Counted from the first letter of the stretch, positions 1 to 5,167 are shown. The stretch is 5,167 nucleotides of DNA from an uncultured Prosthecobacter sp. (GCA_947523045.1 CANNUR010000223.1:1-5167), one strand, 5' to 3'. The notes: generated by a model not told the origin, from the sequence alone. Translations and numbers: made by a program.

Positions 1-99
1 CGCCACAAGAACTCAGGCAGGGATGTCATGCTGCTGAAAAAAGGCACCCGGCAAATGTCACCCCTGCTGGACAGCGAAGTGACAAAAGCCTGGCACTGA
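1..99 (+). CDS. Possible C-terminal end of an upstream gene (partial)
   Basis: Frame 1 is open from the left edge to a TGA at 97-99, giving 32 residues that end in EVTKAWH. About two thirds of its codons end in G or C, more than in the other two forward frames here. It is therefore the frame most like real coding sequence, and the AT-rich stretch begins just after its stop. I do not recognise the protein, and 32 residues are too few to assign a family. An imperfect inverted repeat (50-90) lies inside it, which argues slightly against coding. A competing reading is a leftward gene starting at the ATG complementary to 27-29 (MTSLPEFLW...), which would make 30-258 a divergent intergenic region. 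The sequence left of the window would settle it. Confidence 0.35.
   Translation, partial: RHKNSGRDVMLLKKGTRQMSPLLDSEVTKAWH
50..90. repeat. Imperfect inverted repeat, possible hairpin
   Basis: GGCAAATGTCAC (50-61) faces GTGACAAAAGCC (79-90). GGC pairs with GCC and GTCAC with GTGAC, separated by an AAAT/AAAA internal loop. Within the 17-base apical region GCT and AGC can add a short stem. No T-run follows on the plus strand. On the minus strand a run of six T lies about ten bases past the stem (plus-strand A at 37-42), too far for a textbook intrinsic terminator. It could be a weak terminator, an mRNA structure or chance. Confidence 0.3.
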
Positions 100-258
100 A
101 CAACTTCCCATACTTTCAATTTGAAATAAATCAAAATATTTCGCATTCCTTGATTTCCCTCCCCATCTCGCTGTCACCTGAATGCCAGTCTTGGTCATTT
201 CGATATCTGCCTGTTTCCTTGCCAAAATCGGTCGCCCCCTGTCCTCTACACTCAGCCT
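100..258. other. AT-rich upstream region of the rightward gene cluster
   Basis: This stretch is clearly richer in A and T than the rest of the window, most of all at about 110-150, and no forward or reverse frame in it shows convincing codon bias. It is the natural place for the promoter of the 259-2958 cluster. I found no convincing paired -35/-10. TTGCCA at 219-224 resembles a -35, and TACACT at 247-252 resembles a -10, but they are 22 bases apart. If TACACT is used, transcription would start at or next to the ATG at 259 and give a leaderless message. That would fit the lack of a Shine-Dalgarno sequence there. Confidence 0.5.
120..135. promoter_or_regulatory. Candidate operator dyad TTTGA-N6-TCAAA
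   Basis: TTTGA (120-124) and TCAAA (131-135) are perfect inverted half-sites around AATAAA. One further base pair (118 with 137) matches beyond a single mismatch. The spacing and size suit a dimeric DNA-binding regulator, and it lies upstream of the 259 gene. In AT-rich DNA a 5+5 dyad can arise by chance, so this is only a candidate. Confidence 0.2.
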
Positions 259-1542
259 ATGCAACCCACTGTGAAAATCGCCCTGGTCGGCGCCGGCATG
301 TTCGGCGGCGACGTCCACCTGCGCGCCTACGCCGACCTCCAACGCTTCGGCATCGCCGGCCAGCTCGCCCGCGTTGGCCTCGACCGTTTCAGCCGCGACC
401 TGGCCCCGGTGCAGTTCGACCTGGTCGCCGTCGCCACCCGTTCCGAAGCCTCCGCCCGCAAGTCGGCCGCCGCTTTCAGGGACTGGACCGGCCATGAACC
501 CAAGGCCTACTTTGGCGATGCCCCCTGGGATGACATCCTGCGCGACTTCCCCGACCTCGACGTGCTGGCTGTGGCCACCCCCGACCACCTGCACACCCAG
601 CCCATCCTCGCCGCCCTCGCCAAGGGCGTTCACGTGCTGACCGAAAAGCCGATGTGCCTGTCGATCCAGGAGGCCGACGAGATCATCGCCGCCGCCGTCG
701 CGAAGAACTGCATCGTCGCCGTCGACATGCACAAGCGCTACGACCCCGACCACCTGCGCATCCGCGACGACATCCAGAAGCGCATCGGCGCGCCGCTCTA
801 CGGCACCGCCTACCTGGAAGAACCGCTGGAAGTCAGCACCAGCACCTTCAAGTGGGTCGAGAGCAGCGACCCCTTCAGCTACGTCGGCCCGCACTGGACC
901 GATTTGATCTGGTCCTACTACAAGTCGAAGCCGGTGGCGCTCACCGCGGTCGGTCAGAAGAAGCGACTCGTGCGCGACGGCATCAACGCCTACGACGCCG
1001 TGCAGGTGCGGGTCGACTTCGCCAACGGCATGAGCATTGCCTTCAACAACAACTGGGTGACCCCGGCGGATTTCGAAGGCCCGGTCAACCAGGGCCATGA
1101 AATCGTCGGTGCCGACGGCAAGGTGGAGAGCGACCAGCAGTACCGCGGCTTCCGCTTCTGGAACGCCGGCGGCGGTTCGCGCACCAGCAACAACCACTTC
1201 ACCCGCGATGTCCTGCGCGCCGATGGCAGCAAGGCCTACGTCGGCTACGGGGTCGACAGCCTGACGGTCGGCCTGGTCGCCGTCGCCCGCGTCAAGTTCG
1301 CCGGCGAGAGCCGCGACGCCGTCGCGGACCTCTACCCCACCGCCGAGGACGCCCGCATCACCTGCGCCATCGTCGATGCCGCCGCACGGGTGCGCGACCT
1401 CAACTTCCAGTACCTGCAGGAAGGCAAGGGTGCACCGGTCACCGCCCGCTTTGGCGAGGACGGCATCACGATCCTCGACCCCAACCGCGCCGCCGAGGGT
1501 CCGGCTGCCGTGTGCCAGAAGATCTACGATCGACCGCTCTGA
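259..1542 (+). CDS. Gfo/Idh/MocA family oxidoreductase, cytoplasmic
   Basis: A 427-residue NAD(P)-dependent oxidoreductase of the Gfo/Idh/MocA family. Members oxidise or reduce sugars, inositols and related polyols. The substrate cannot be read from the sequence. Residues 5-17 hold the first Rossmann strand and glycine motif (GAGMFGG, G11/G13/G16). The family EKP motif is at 129-131, with Lys130 the usual catalytic lysine. HKR at 158-160 follows, and PHWTD (His212, Asp215) lies where the family places its substrate and proton-transfer residues. The rest is the alpha/beta C-terminal domain. There is no signal peptide, so it should be cytoplasmic. The second strand ends in ATRSE (59-63), with no Asp there, which hints at NADP. 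About 25 extra residues separate the glycine motif from that strand compared with the exported paralogue in this window. The ATG at 259 is favoured because the Rossmann strand begins four residues later. No Shine-Dalgarno precedes it. It heads a three-gene cluster, and the next gene starts 2 bases after its stop. Confidence 0.9.
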   Translation: MQPTVKIALVGAGMFGGDVHLRAYADLQRFGIAGQLARVGLDRFSRDLAPVQFDLVAVATRSEASARKSAAAFRDWTGHEPKAYFGDAPWDDILRDFPDLDVLAVATPDHLHTQPILAALAKGVHVLTEKPMCLSIQEADEIIAAAVAKNCIVAVDMHKRYDPDHLRIRDDIQKRIGAPLYGTAYLEEPLEVSTSTFKWVESSDPFSYVGPHWTDLIWSYYKSKPVALTAVGQKKRLVRDGINAYDAVQVRVDFANGMSIAFNNNWVTPADFEGPVNQGHEIVGADGKVESDQQYRGFRFWNAGGGSRTSNNHFTRDVLRADGSKAYVGYGVDSLTVGLVAVARVKFAGESRDAVADLYPTAEDARITCAIVDAAARVRDLNFQYLQEGKGAPVTARFGEDGITILDPNRAAEGPAAVCQKIYDRPL

Positions 1543-1544
1543 GC

Positions 1545-2486
1545 ATGCCACACCTCCGTCTCGTGCCCGCCCTGCTCGCCCTCGCCGCCGCGGGCGCGGC
1601 CGAGCCGGAGGTTCGACCGGAGCGGATGCATCGAGAGGGCCGACTGCGCATCTTTTATGCCCTCGAGGGCCGGCACGCGGTCGACCCGACCGATGCCAAC
1701 GGCAACGGCACCCCCGACCAGGTCGAGGACATCGCCACACAGATCCTCGCCTCCCGGGACCTCTGGATCGGCGCGCTCGGTTACCCCGATCCCTTCGCCA
1801 GCGAGCGTTACCGCGAGGCGGCGTTTCTCGATGTCCACCTGCGGCACCGCGACACGCTCGGCGCCAACGGCATCGCCTACGACGAACTGCAGTCCTACCG
1901 CAAACCCGGCGATCCACCCGGCACCCGCTCGCTCGGCTTCAGCGTCGCCAGCTCGGTGAAGGCGACCGAAAACCTGACGCCCGCCCACGAGTTTTTCCAC
2001 CTGATCCAGAACGGCGCGACCTATTTCAAGAACCGCTGGTTCACCGAGGGCACGGCCCGCTGGTCGGAGGCCGGCCTCGGCGCGGGCGCAGTCAGTCGCG
2101 GCCTGAAGGCGGCGGTGTGGCCGCCGGCCACGCCGCTCAAGCTCGACGATCTCGCCTATGAAACCGCCGGCCAGTACTGGGAACCCCTGCTGCTGCGGGT
2201 CGATGCCGAGCGCCGCCTGCCGGAGCTGCCCGCGTCGCTGACCGAGCGACGTTACGTCAATGGCCAGCCCGTGCTGCGCGACCTCGATCTGGCCGGCTGG
2301 ATCTTCGTTCGCGACCTGCTGGCCGAGCTCGGCCGGGCCGATGACCTCGCCTTTCAGGCCCGCGGACTGACGCGCTGGAGCGAGGACGAACAGAGGTCGC
2401 CGGCCAACACACCCTTCCTTGAAAGCGCCGTGCGCGCGGTCGCCGAACGCCACGGCCTCGCAACACCGGCGCCGGCCGACCGTTGA
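1545..2486 (+). CDS. Secreted HExxH zinc metallopeptidase (MXAN_6640-like)
   Basis: A 313-residue protein with a Sec signal peptide: MPHLR, a Leu/Ala hydrophobic core at about residues 6-17, and probable cleavage after GAA near residue 19. It should act in the periplasm or outside the cell. HEFFH at 148-152 is the zinc-metallopeptidase HExxH motif: His148 and His152 bind zinc and Glu149 is the catalytic base. WFTEGTARWSE (165-175) offers Glu168, 16 residues on, as a gluzincin-type third ligand. An Asp/Asn/Gly-rich segment at 50-61 (DANGNGTPDQVE) resembles thrombospondin type 3 or EF-loop calcium sites. This order of signal, DxNGNGxPD segment, then HExFH...EGxA matches what I know of the MXAN_6640-type putative metalloproteases, whose substrates are unknown. 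The ATG at 1545 is preferred to the in-frame GTG at 1512 because it starts directly at the signal peptide and leaves a 2-base gap. No Shine-Dalgarno is visible. The downstream YkuD gene hints at a shared envelope role. Confidence 0.8.
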   Translation: MPHLRLVPALLALAAAGAAEPEVRPERMHREGRLRIFYALEGRHAVDPTDANGNGTPDQVEDIATQILASRDLWIGALGYPDPFASERYREAAFLDVHLRHRDTLGANGIAYDELQSYRKPGDPPGTRSLGFSVASSVKATENLTPAHEFFHLIQNGATYFKNRWFTEGTARWSEAGLGAGAVSRGLKAAVWPPATPLKLDDLAYETAGQYWEPLLLRVDAERRLPELPASLTERRYVNGQPVLRDLDLAGWIFVRDLLAELGRADDLAFQARGLTRWSEDEQRSPANTPFLESAVRAVAERHGLATPAPADR

Positions 2487-2493
2487 ATGCCTC

Positions 2494-2958
2494 ATGTCCC
2501 CCGCCCCGCTCCGCCTCGAAGTCTGCGTCGGCACCCAGACCCTGTCCCTGTTTGAGGGCCCGCAACTCATCCGCCAGTGGCCCTGCAGCACCTCGAAGTT
2601 CGGCCTCGGCTTCACCGAGGGCAGCTACCGGACCCCGGTCGGCCGCTTCACCGTCAAGGAGAAGCACGGCGACGGCGCGCCCGCCGGCACCATCTTCAAG
2701 TCGCGCCAGCCGGTCGGCCTCTGGCAGCCGGGCATGGACACGCAGGAGGATCTCGTGCTCACCCGCATCCTCCGCCTCGACGGCCGGGAGCGGCGCAACG
2801 CCAACAGCTTTGACCGCTACATCTACGTGCACGGCACCAACGACGAGGCCGCGATCGGCCGCCCCGCCAGCCATGGCTGCGTGCGCCTGCGCAATGCCGA
2901 CATGATCGATCTCTACGACCGCGTGCCGGTCGGCACGGAAGTCTGGGTGACGCCGTGA
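2494..2958 (+). CDS. L,D-transpeptidase (YkuD) domain protein without signal peptide
   Basis: A 154-residue protein that is almost entirely a YkuD domain. The signature runs from YVHGTND (111-117) to SHGCVRL (126-132), with His113, His127, the catalytic nucleophile Cys129 and Arg131 all present. SYRTPVGRFTV at 44-54 is the usual 'TPxGxF' strand of the fold. Enzymes of this family form L,D-crosslinks in peptidoglycan, attach proteins to it, or remove the terminal D-Ala of tetrapeptides. Most are exported. This one has no signal peptide or membrane segment from the ATG at 2494. Extending to the in-frame TTG at 2419 adds only a polar, Arg-rich segment, so the lack of a signal is not a start-site error. 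Cytoplasmic YkuD proteins such as Acinetobacter ElsL act as L,D-carboxypeptidases in muropeptide recycling, and that role is possible here. It is the last gene of the rightward cluster, 7 bases after the metallopeptidase, and faces the 2973-3437 gene tail to tail. Confidence 0.88.
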   Translation: MSPAPLRLEVCVGTQTLSLFEGPQLIRQWPCSTSKFGLGFTEGSYRTPVGRFTVKEKHGDGAPAGTIFKSRQPVGLWQPGMDTQEDLVLTRILRLDGRERRNANSFDRYIYVHGTNDEAAIGRPASHGCVRLRNADMIDLYDRVPVGTEVWVTP

Positions 2959-2962
2959 GGGT

Positions 2963-2972
2963 GACCGCGGTC
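2963..2972. repeat. 10-base perfect palindrome between convergent stops
   Basis: GACCGCGGTC is self-complementary over all ten bases. It fills most of the 14-base gap between the rightward stop (2956-2958) and the leftward stop (2973-2975). With a four-base loop only three base pairs remain, and no T-run follows on either strand, so it is not a credible intrinsic terminator by itself. It could be a protein-binding site or chance in GC-rich DNA. Confidence 0.3.
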
Positions 2973-3437
2973 TCAAGGCCCGGGGCGGAGAATTTCAAGG
3001 ATCACCTTGCGCTCCGATTCCGGCACAGGCGGAGCCATGACCTTGATGCAGGTCACCGTGGCATCGATCACCTGATCCACCGTGAAGGGATACCCTTCCG
3101 GTCGCTTGGCAGCGGTGGCATCCACGGTGATACGCCATTCCCGCACGGGTGAACCGCTCGTTTCCACGCAGGACACACGGAGACCATAGACCGAAGCCAT
3201 GTTGATGTCCGCAGGCTCGCGCCAGGAACCGTTCGTTGCCGGCACGAAGGGCAAATGGATGGCCGCGAAATACGATTCCGGATGGGAAGCCGCATAAGCC
3301 ACCGGCACATCCACCACCTGGATCGCGCTGTCTGTGTCGGCCCCGTGTAGATAAAGTGGCTGTTTGACGATCACCAATGCCAACTGAGTGGCACTGGCGA
3401 AGGATGCCAGAAGCAGCAACAAGACGGCAAACCTCAT
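2973..3437 (-). CDS. Small secreted protein of unknown function
   Basis: A 154-residue protein I do not recognise. It begins with a clear Sec signal peptide: MRF, a hydrophobic core AVLLLLLASFA, and likely cleavage after ASA near residue 16. The remainder is a soluble domain of about 138 residues with two cysteines (90 and 130) that could form a disulfide after export. It has alternating hydrophobic stretches (ALVIVKQPLYL, AIQVVDVPVAY, VILEIL) typical of a beta-rich fold, and no lipobox or further membrane helix. Its DNA is noticeably less GC-rich (about 53-62% in the 60-base lines I counted) than the flanking genes. The start is uncertain: the ATG at 3437 is annotated, but an in-frame GTG at 3455 overlaps the TGA of the upstream oxidoreductase by four bases (GTGA) and adds six residues before the signal. 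GGAGG is one base before that GTG and 19 before the ATG, so it fits neither well. The tight junction implies co-transcription with the oxidoreductase. Confidence 0.75.
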   Translation of the reverse strand: MRFAVLLLLLASFASATQLALVIVKQPLYLHGADTDSAIQVVDVPVAYAASHPESYFAAIHLPFVPATNGSWREPADINMASVYGLRVSCVETSGSPVREWRITVDATAAKRPEGYPFTVDQVIDATVTCIKVMAPPVPESERKVILEILRPGP

Positions 3438-3451
3438 GGCCGCAGAAGCCT

Positions 3452-4813
3452 TCACGCCTCCAGTTTCCACGGCGCGCGGTACTCGCGGCCGAGCAGCTTC
3501 GAGGCCTCGGGATCGCCAACGATCTCCTCCTTGACCGGATCCCACTTCACCGGCCGGTTGACCAGGAAGGCGATGAGGGCGAGGTGGCCTGGAACGGCGC
3601 TGCGGTGGGCGGTTTCGACCGGTGTGACGGTCGGCTTGCGGCTCTTGACGCAGTCGAGGAAGTTGCGGTGATGGCCCGGCGTCTCGTAGAGGCGGGTCTT
3701 GATGACGTCGTCGCCGAGCTTCGGCGCCTTGGCGGCTTCCACCACCTTGTCGCCCTCGCGCTTCTTGATGACCTGCTTGAGCGCCGGGTTGGAGGAGTCG
3801 TAGGCGCCGTTGCGGTTGACGTGCACCCAGCCGTCCGTGCCGATCCAGCGTGTGCCCATCCGGATGTCGTCGTGGCCGCCGGCAATGGTCATGACCACGC
3901 CGCCCTCGTACTTCGCCTCGGCGCGATAGCGGGTGGCGGTGTTCCAGATGTCGGTGCGCGGCGGCATGTCGACCTGGATCGGCAAGACCTCGCGCGGACC
4001 GCTGCCGTCCATGTCCATGCCCCAGTGAGCGATGTCGCAGTGGTGGCCGATCCAGTCGAGCAACTGGCCGCCGCCGATGTTGTAGTCCCAGCGCCAGTTC
4101 TTGTGCACGCGGCACTCGATGTAGTCCTGCATGGCCGAGGGCCCGATCCACATCTCGTAGTCGAGCTCGGGCGGCGGCGGCGTGACACTGCGCTTGTCGC
4201 CGGTCTTGGCGAAGTCGTTGTGGCCGGAAGGCAGGCCGACCTCGACCTGGGTCAGCTTGCCGATGAGGCCGTTGCGCACGACCTCGGCGCCGATGCGGAA
4301 GTTGTCCTCGCTGCGCTGCCAGGAGCCGGTCTGCCAGATGCGGCCAAAGCGCTTCACGGCGCGCACGATGGCCTGCTGCTCGGCGATGGTGCGGGCCAGC
4401 GGCTTTTCTCCGTAGATGTCCTTGCCGTTCTTGGCCGCCTCAATCGCCGTCAGCGCGTGCCAGTGATCGGGCAGGGCGAGCATGACCGTGTCGATGTCGG
4501 TGCGCGCCATGACCTCGCGGTAGTCGTGGTAGGCCTTGCAGTCGCTGTTTTTGTAGTAACCGTTGATCGTGCCGACCGCCTTCTCCAGGTTGCGCTTGTC
4601 GATGTCGCAGGCGGCGAGCACGCGGCAGTCGGTCTCGGCCATGAACTTGTTCGTGTTGCCCGGCCCCATCATGCCCCAGCCGAAGACGGCCATGGTGATC
4701 TGGTTCGAGGGGGCGTTTTGCCCGAGCACGCTGGCGGGGATGATGCTGGGGAAACCCAGGGCGGCGACGGAGCGCGTCAGGAACTGGCGACGGGTAAAGG
4801 GGATTCTTTTCAT
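3452..4813 (-). CDS. Tat-exported Gfo/Idh/MocA family oxidoreductase
   Basis: A 453-residue Gfo/Idh/MocA oxidoreductase with a twin-arginine signal: TRRQFLTRS (7-15), a hydrophobic core from about 16 to 30 and probable cleavage near residues 30-34. It is expected to fold with its cofactor in the cytoplasm and then be exported through Tat. The Rossmann glycine motif is GWGMMG (45-50) and strand beta-2 ends in AACDID, where Asp70 suggests NAD(H). EKP at 136-138 carries the usual catalytic Lys137. The C-terminal domain has GGGQLLDWIGHHCDIAHW (247-264), with Asp253, His257, His258, Asp260 and His263 at the expected active-site position. Such exported members are abundant in Verrucomicrobiota and Planctomycetota and are usually linked to sugar metabolism. 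The substrate is not inferable here. The ATG at 4813 is supported by the Tat motif starting seven residues later. No Shine-Dalgarno is present. It is divergent from the phosphatidyltransferase and overlaps or abuts the small secreted protein downstream. Confidence 0.92.
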   Translation of the reverse strand: MKRIPFTRRQFLTRSVAALGFPSIIPASVLGQNAPSNQITMAVFGWGMMGPGNTNKFMAETDCRVLAACDIDKRNLEKAVGTINGYYKNSDCKAYHDYREVMARTDIDTVMLALPDHWHALTAIEAAKNGKDIYGEKPLARTIAEQQAIVRAVKRFGRIWQTGSWQRSEDNFRIGAEVVRNGLIGKLTQVEVGLPSGHNDFAKTGDKRSVTPPPPELDYEMWIGPSAMQDYIECRVHKNWRWDYNIGGGQLLDWIGHHCDIAHWGMDMDGSGPREVLPIQVDMPPRTDIWNTATRYRAEAKYEGGVVMTIAGGHDDIRMGTRWIGTDGWVHVNRNGAYDSSNPALKQVIKKREGDKVVEAAKAPKLGDDVIKTRLYETPGHHRNFLDCVKSRKPTVTPVETAHRSAVPGHLALIAFLVNRPVKWDPVKEEIVGDPEASKLLGREYRAPWKLEA

Positions 4814-4825
4814 GCGAACGCGCCC

Positions 4826-4855
4826 GTTTTAGCCGGCGCGACAGGTCGTTGTCGA
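4826..4855 (-). promoter_or_regulatory. Candidate promoter for the Tat oxidoreductase
   Basis: Read on the minus strand, TCGACA (4855-4850; five of six bases of TTGACA) is followed after 18 bases by TAAAAC (4831-4826; four of six of TATAAT). Transcription would then start near 4819, leaving a leader of only about six bases before the ATG at 4813. That would fit the missing Shine-Dalgarno. The match was found by eye and is speculative. Confidence 0.25.
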
Positions 4856-4875
4856 GCAGAATTCAGCGGCTGCCG

Positions 4876-4904
4876 TTGCATCCACCCGCAACCGGGCGTA
4901 AGGT
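4876..4904 (+). promoter_or_regulatory. Candidate promoter for the phosphatidyltransferase gene
   Basis: TTGCAT (4876-4881) and TAAGGT (4899-4904) are 17 bases apart. The -10 keeps the three most conserved positions (T, A and the final T). The predicted start near 4911 would leave a leader of about 26 bases before the GTG at 4937. The match is weak and the site is only a candidate. Confidence 0.2.
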
Positions 4905-4936
4905 TGAAACCTAGACCGGAGCCCCCGCACGCCGCC

Positions 4937-5167
4937 GTGACCTTTGCCACCCAAATCACGATCTTCCGCATCCTGCTGATCCCGGTCTTCGTGGGTCTGG
5001 CCATCTACTACGGGGCCAGCGTCGCGGCGGGCGCGGCCGACGAATCCCTGCGCCTTTGGACCATCGCCGTCTTCGCCCTGGCGGCCGTCAGCGATGCCGT
5101 CGACGGCTTTGTCGCCCGTCGCTTCAACCAGCGCAGCCGCCTCGGCTCCATCCTCGACCCCTTGGCC
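4937..5167 (+). CDS. pgsA: CDP-alcohol phosphatidyltransferase, probable PgsA (partial, 3' end missing)
   Basis: The first 77 residues of an integral membrane enzyme, cut by the window edge. ITIFRILLIPVFVG (7-20) is the characteristic N-terminus and first helix of phosphatidylglycerophosphate synthases. A second hydrophobic helix spans about 40-52. The CDP-alcohol phosphotransferase signature D-x2-D-G-x2-A-R-x8-G-x3-D is complete at 53-74 (Asp53, Asp56, Gly57, Ala60, Arg61, Gly70, Asp74). The last Asp of the motif is expected as the first residue beyond the window. The enzyme transfers a phosphatidyl group from CDP-diacylglycerol to an alcohol, here most likely glycerol 3-phosphate, the first step to phosphatidylglycerol and cardiolipin. 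Phosphatidylserine synthase or another family member is not excluded without the rest. The GTG at 4937 is chosen because the conserved helix starts within seven residues and the upstream in-frame codons are Pro-rich. GGAG lies 15 bases upstream, farther than usual. Confidence 0.85.
   Translation, partial: MTFATQITIFRILLIPVFVGLAIYYGASVAAGAADESLRLWTIAVFALAAVSDAVDGFVARRFNQRSRLGSILDPLA

Larger units (their letters stand above)
4814..4936. other. Divergent intergenic region
   Basis: This 123-base stretch separates two genes transcribed away from each other, so it must hold both promoters unless transcription reads in from elsewhere. Candidate sites on each strand are listed separately and do not overlap. 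No open frame, riboswitch-like structure or tandem repeat was seen in it. Confidence 0.6.

Noticed and set aside
1..29. Possible start of a leftward gene (MTSLPEFLW...)
   Set aside because: Only nine codons are visible, there is no ribosome site, and the overlapping rightward frame has better codon bias. It is kept only as an alternative to the 1-99 call.
150..497. A 115-codon plus-strand frame beginning in the AT-rich leader
   Set aside because: It runs into the oxidoreductase gene in the wrong frame and becomes Arg/Pro-rich there. Its first part lacks the codon bias of the other genes.
58..1917. A 619-codon open frame on the minus strand opposite the oxidoreductase and metallopeptidase
   Set aside because: It is Arg/Gly/Val/Ala-rich low-complexity translation with no recognisable motif. 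It is the antisense shadow expected where genes have very high third-position GC, and the sense frames carry clear family motifs.
1524..2615. A 363-codon minus-strand open frame
   Set aside because: It is antisense to the metallopeptidase and the start of the YkuD gene, shows no domain, and has composition typical of a shadow frame.
2963..2972. Palindrome as a bidirectional terminator
   Set aside because: A loop leaves only three base pairs and no U-tract follows on either strand.
2257..2976. A 239-codon minus-strand open frame crossing the convergent junction
   Set aside because: It lies opposite the YkuD gene and its translation has no family features, whereas the sense strand has an intact SHGC active site.
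3438..4151. Upstream continuation of the small secreted protein's frame into the oxidoreductase gene, suggesting a larger fusion
   Set aside because: The continuation is out-of-frame translation of the oxidoreductase (His/Arg/Pro-rich), and a clear signal peptide begins at 3437, so the real gene starts there.
4182..4832. Plus-strand open frames of 77 and 89 codons opposite the Tat oxidoreductase
   Set aside because: They are antisense shadows of a well-supported gene, without motifs or their own initiation signals.
1..5167. CRISPR array, tRNA, rRNA, insertion sequence, toxin-antitoxin or phage-defence genes
   Set aside because: Both strands were read for repeat-spacer patterns, transposase motifs, tRNA-like structure and small paired genes, and none was found.

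Overview
The window is GC-rich DNA, roughly two-thirds G+C in the coding parts, with codons strongly biased to G or C at the third position. It comes from a Gram-negative-type bacterium. The best guess is Verrucomicrobiota (Opitutaceae-like) or a related PVC lineage. This rests on the pairing of an exported twin-arginine Gfo/Idh/MocA oxidoreductase with a second cytoplasmic one, on the protein flavour, and on the near absence of Shine-Dalgarno sites. The assignment is inference, not proof.

Layout. Bases 1-258 are comparatively AT-rich and look mostly intergenic, with perhaps the last 32 codons of an upstream gene at 1-99. A tight rightward cluster follows: a cytoplasmic Gfo/Idh/MocA oxidoreductase (259-1542), a secreted HExxH metallopeptidase (1545-2486) and a small YkuD-domain L,D-transpeptidase-like protein without a signal peptide (2494-2958). 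The gaps are 2 and 7 bases, so one transcript is likely. Fourteen bases after its last stop the cluster meets a leftward pair: an unrecognised small secreted protein (2973-3437) and, just upstream of it, a Tat-exported Gfo/Idh/MocA oxidoreductase (3452-4813). A 123-base divergent intergenic region (4814-4936) then leads to the start of a CDP-alcohol phosphatidyltransferase, probably PgsA, which runs off the right edge.

Functional reading. The two oxidoreductases act in different compartments and show different cofactor signatures: Asp at the end of beta-2 in the exported one (NAD-like) and Thr-Arg-Ser in the cytoplasmic one (NADP-like). They are plausible sugar or polyol dehydrogenases. The YkuD protein and the metallopeptidase both suggest envelope or peptidoglycan work, and PgsA makes acidic phospholipid. 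No CRISPR array, tRNA, rRNA, IS element or phage gene was seen. The window looks largely like ordinary chromosome. The points most worth a second look are the apparently cytoplasmic YkuD protein, the unknown secreted protein coupled to the Tat oxidoreductase, and the metallopeptidase with an N-terminal Asp/Asn-rich motif.
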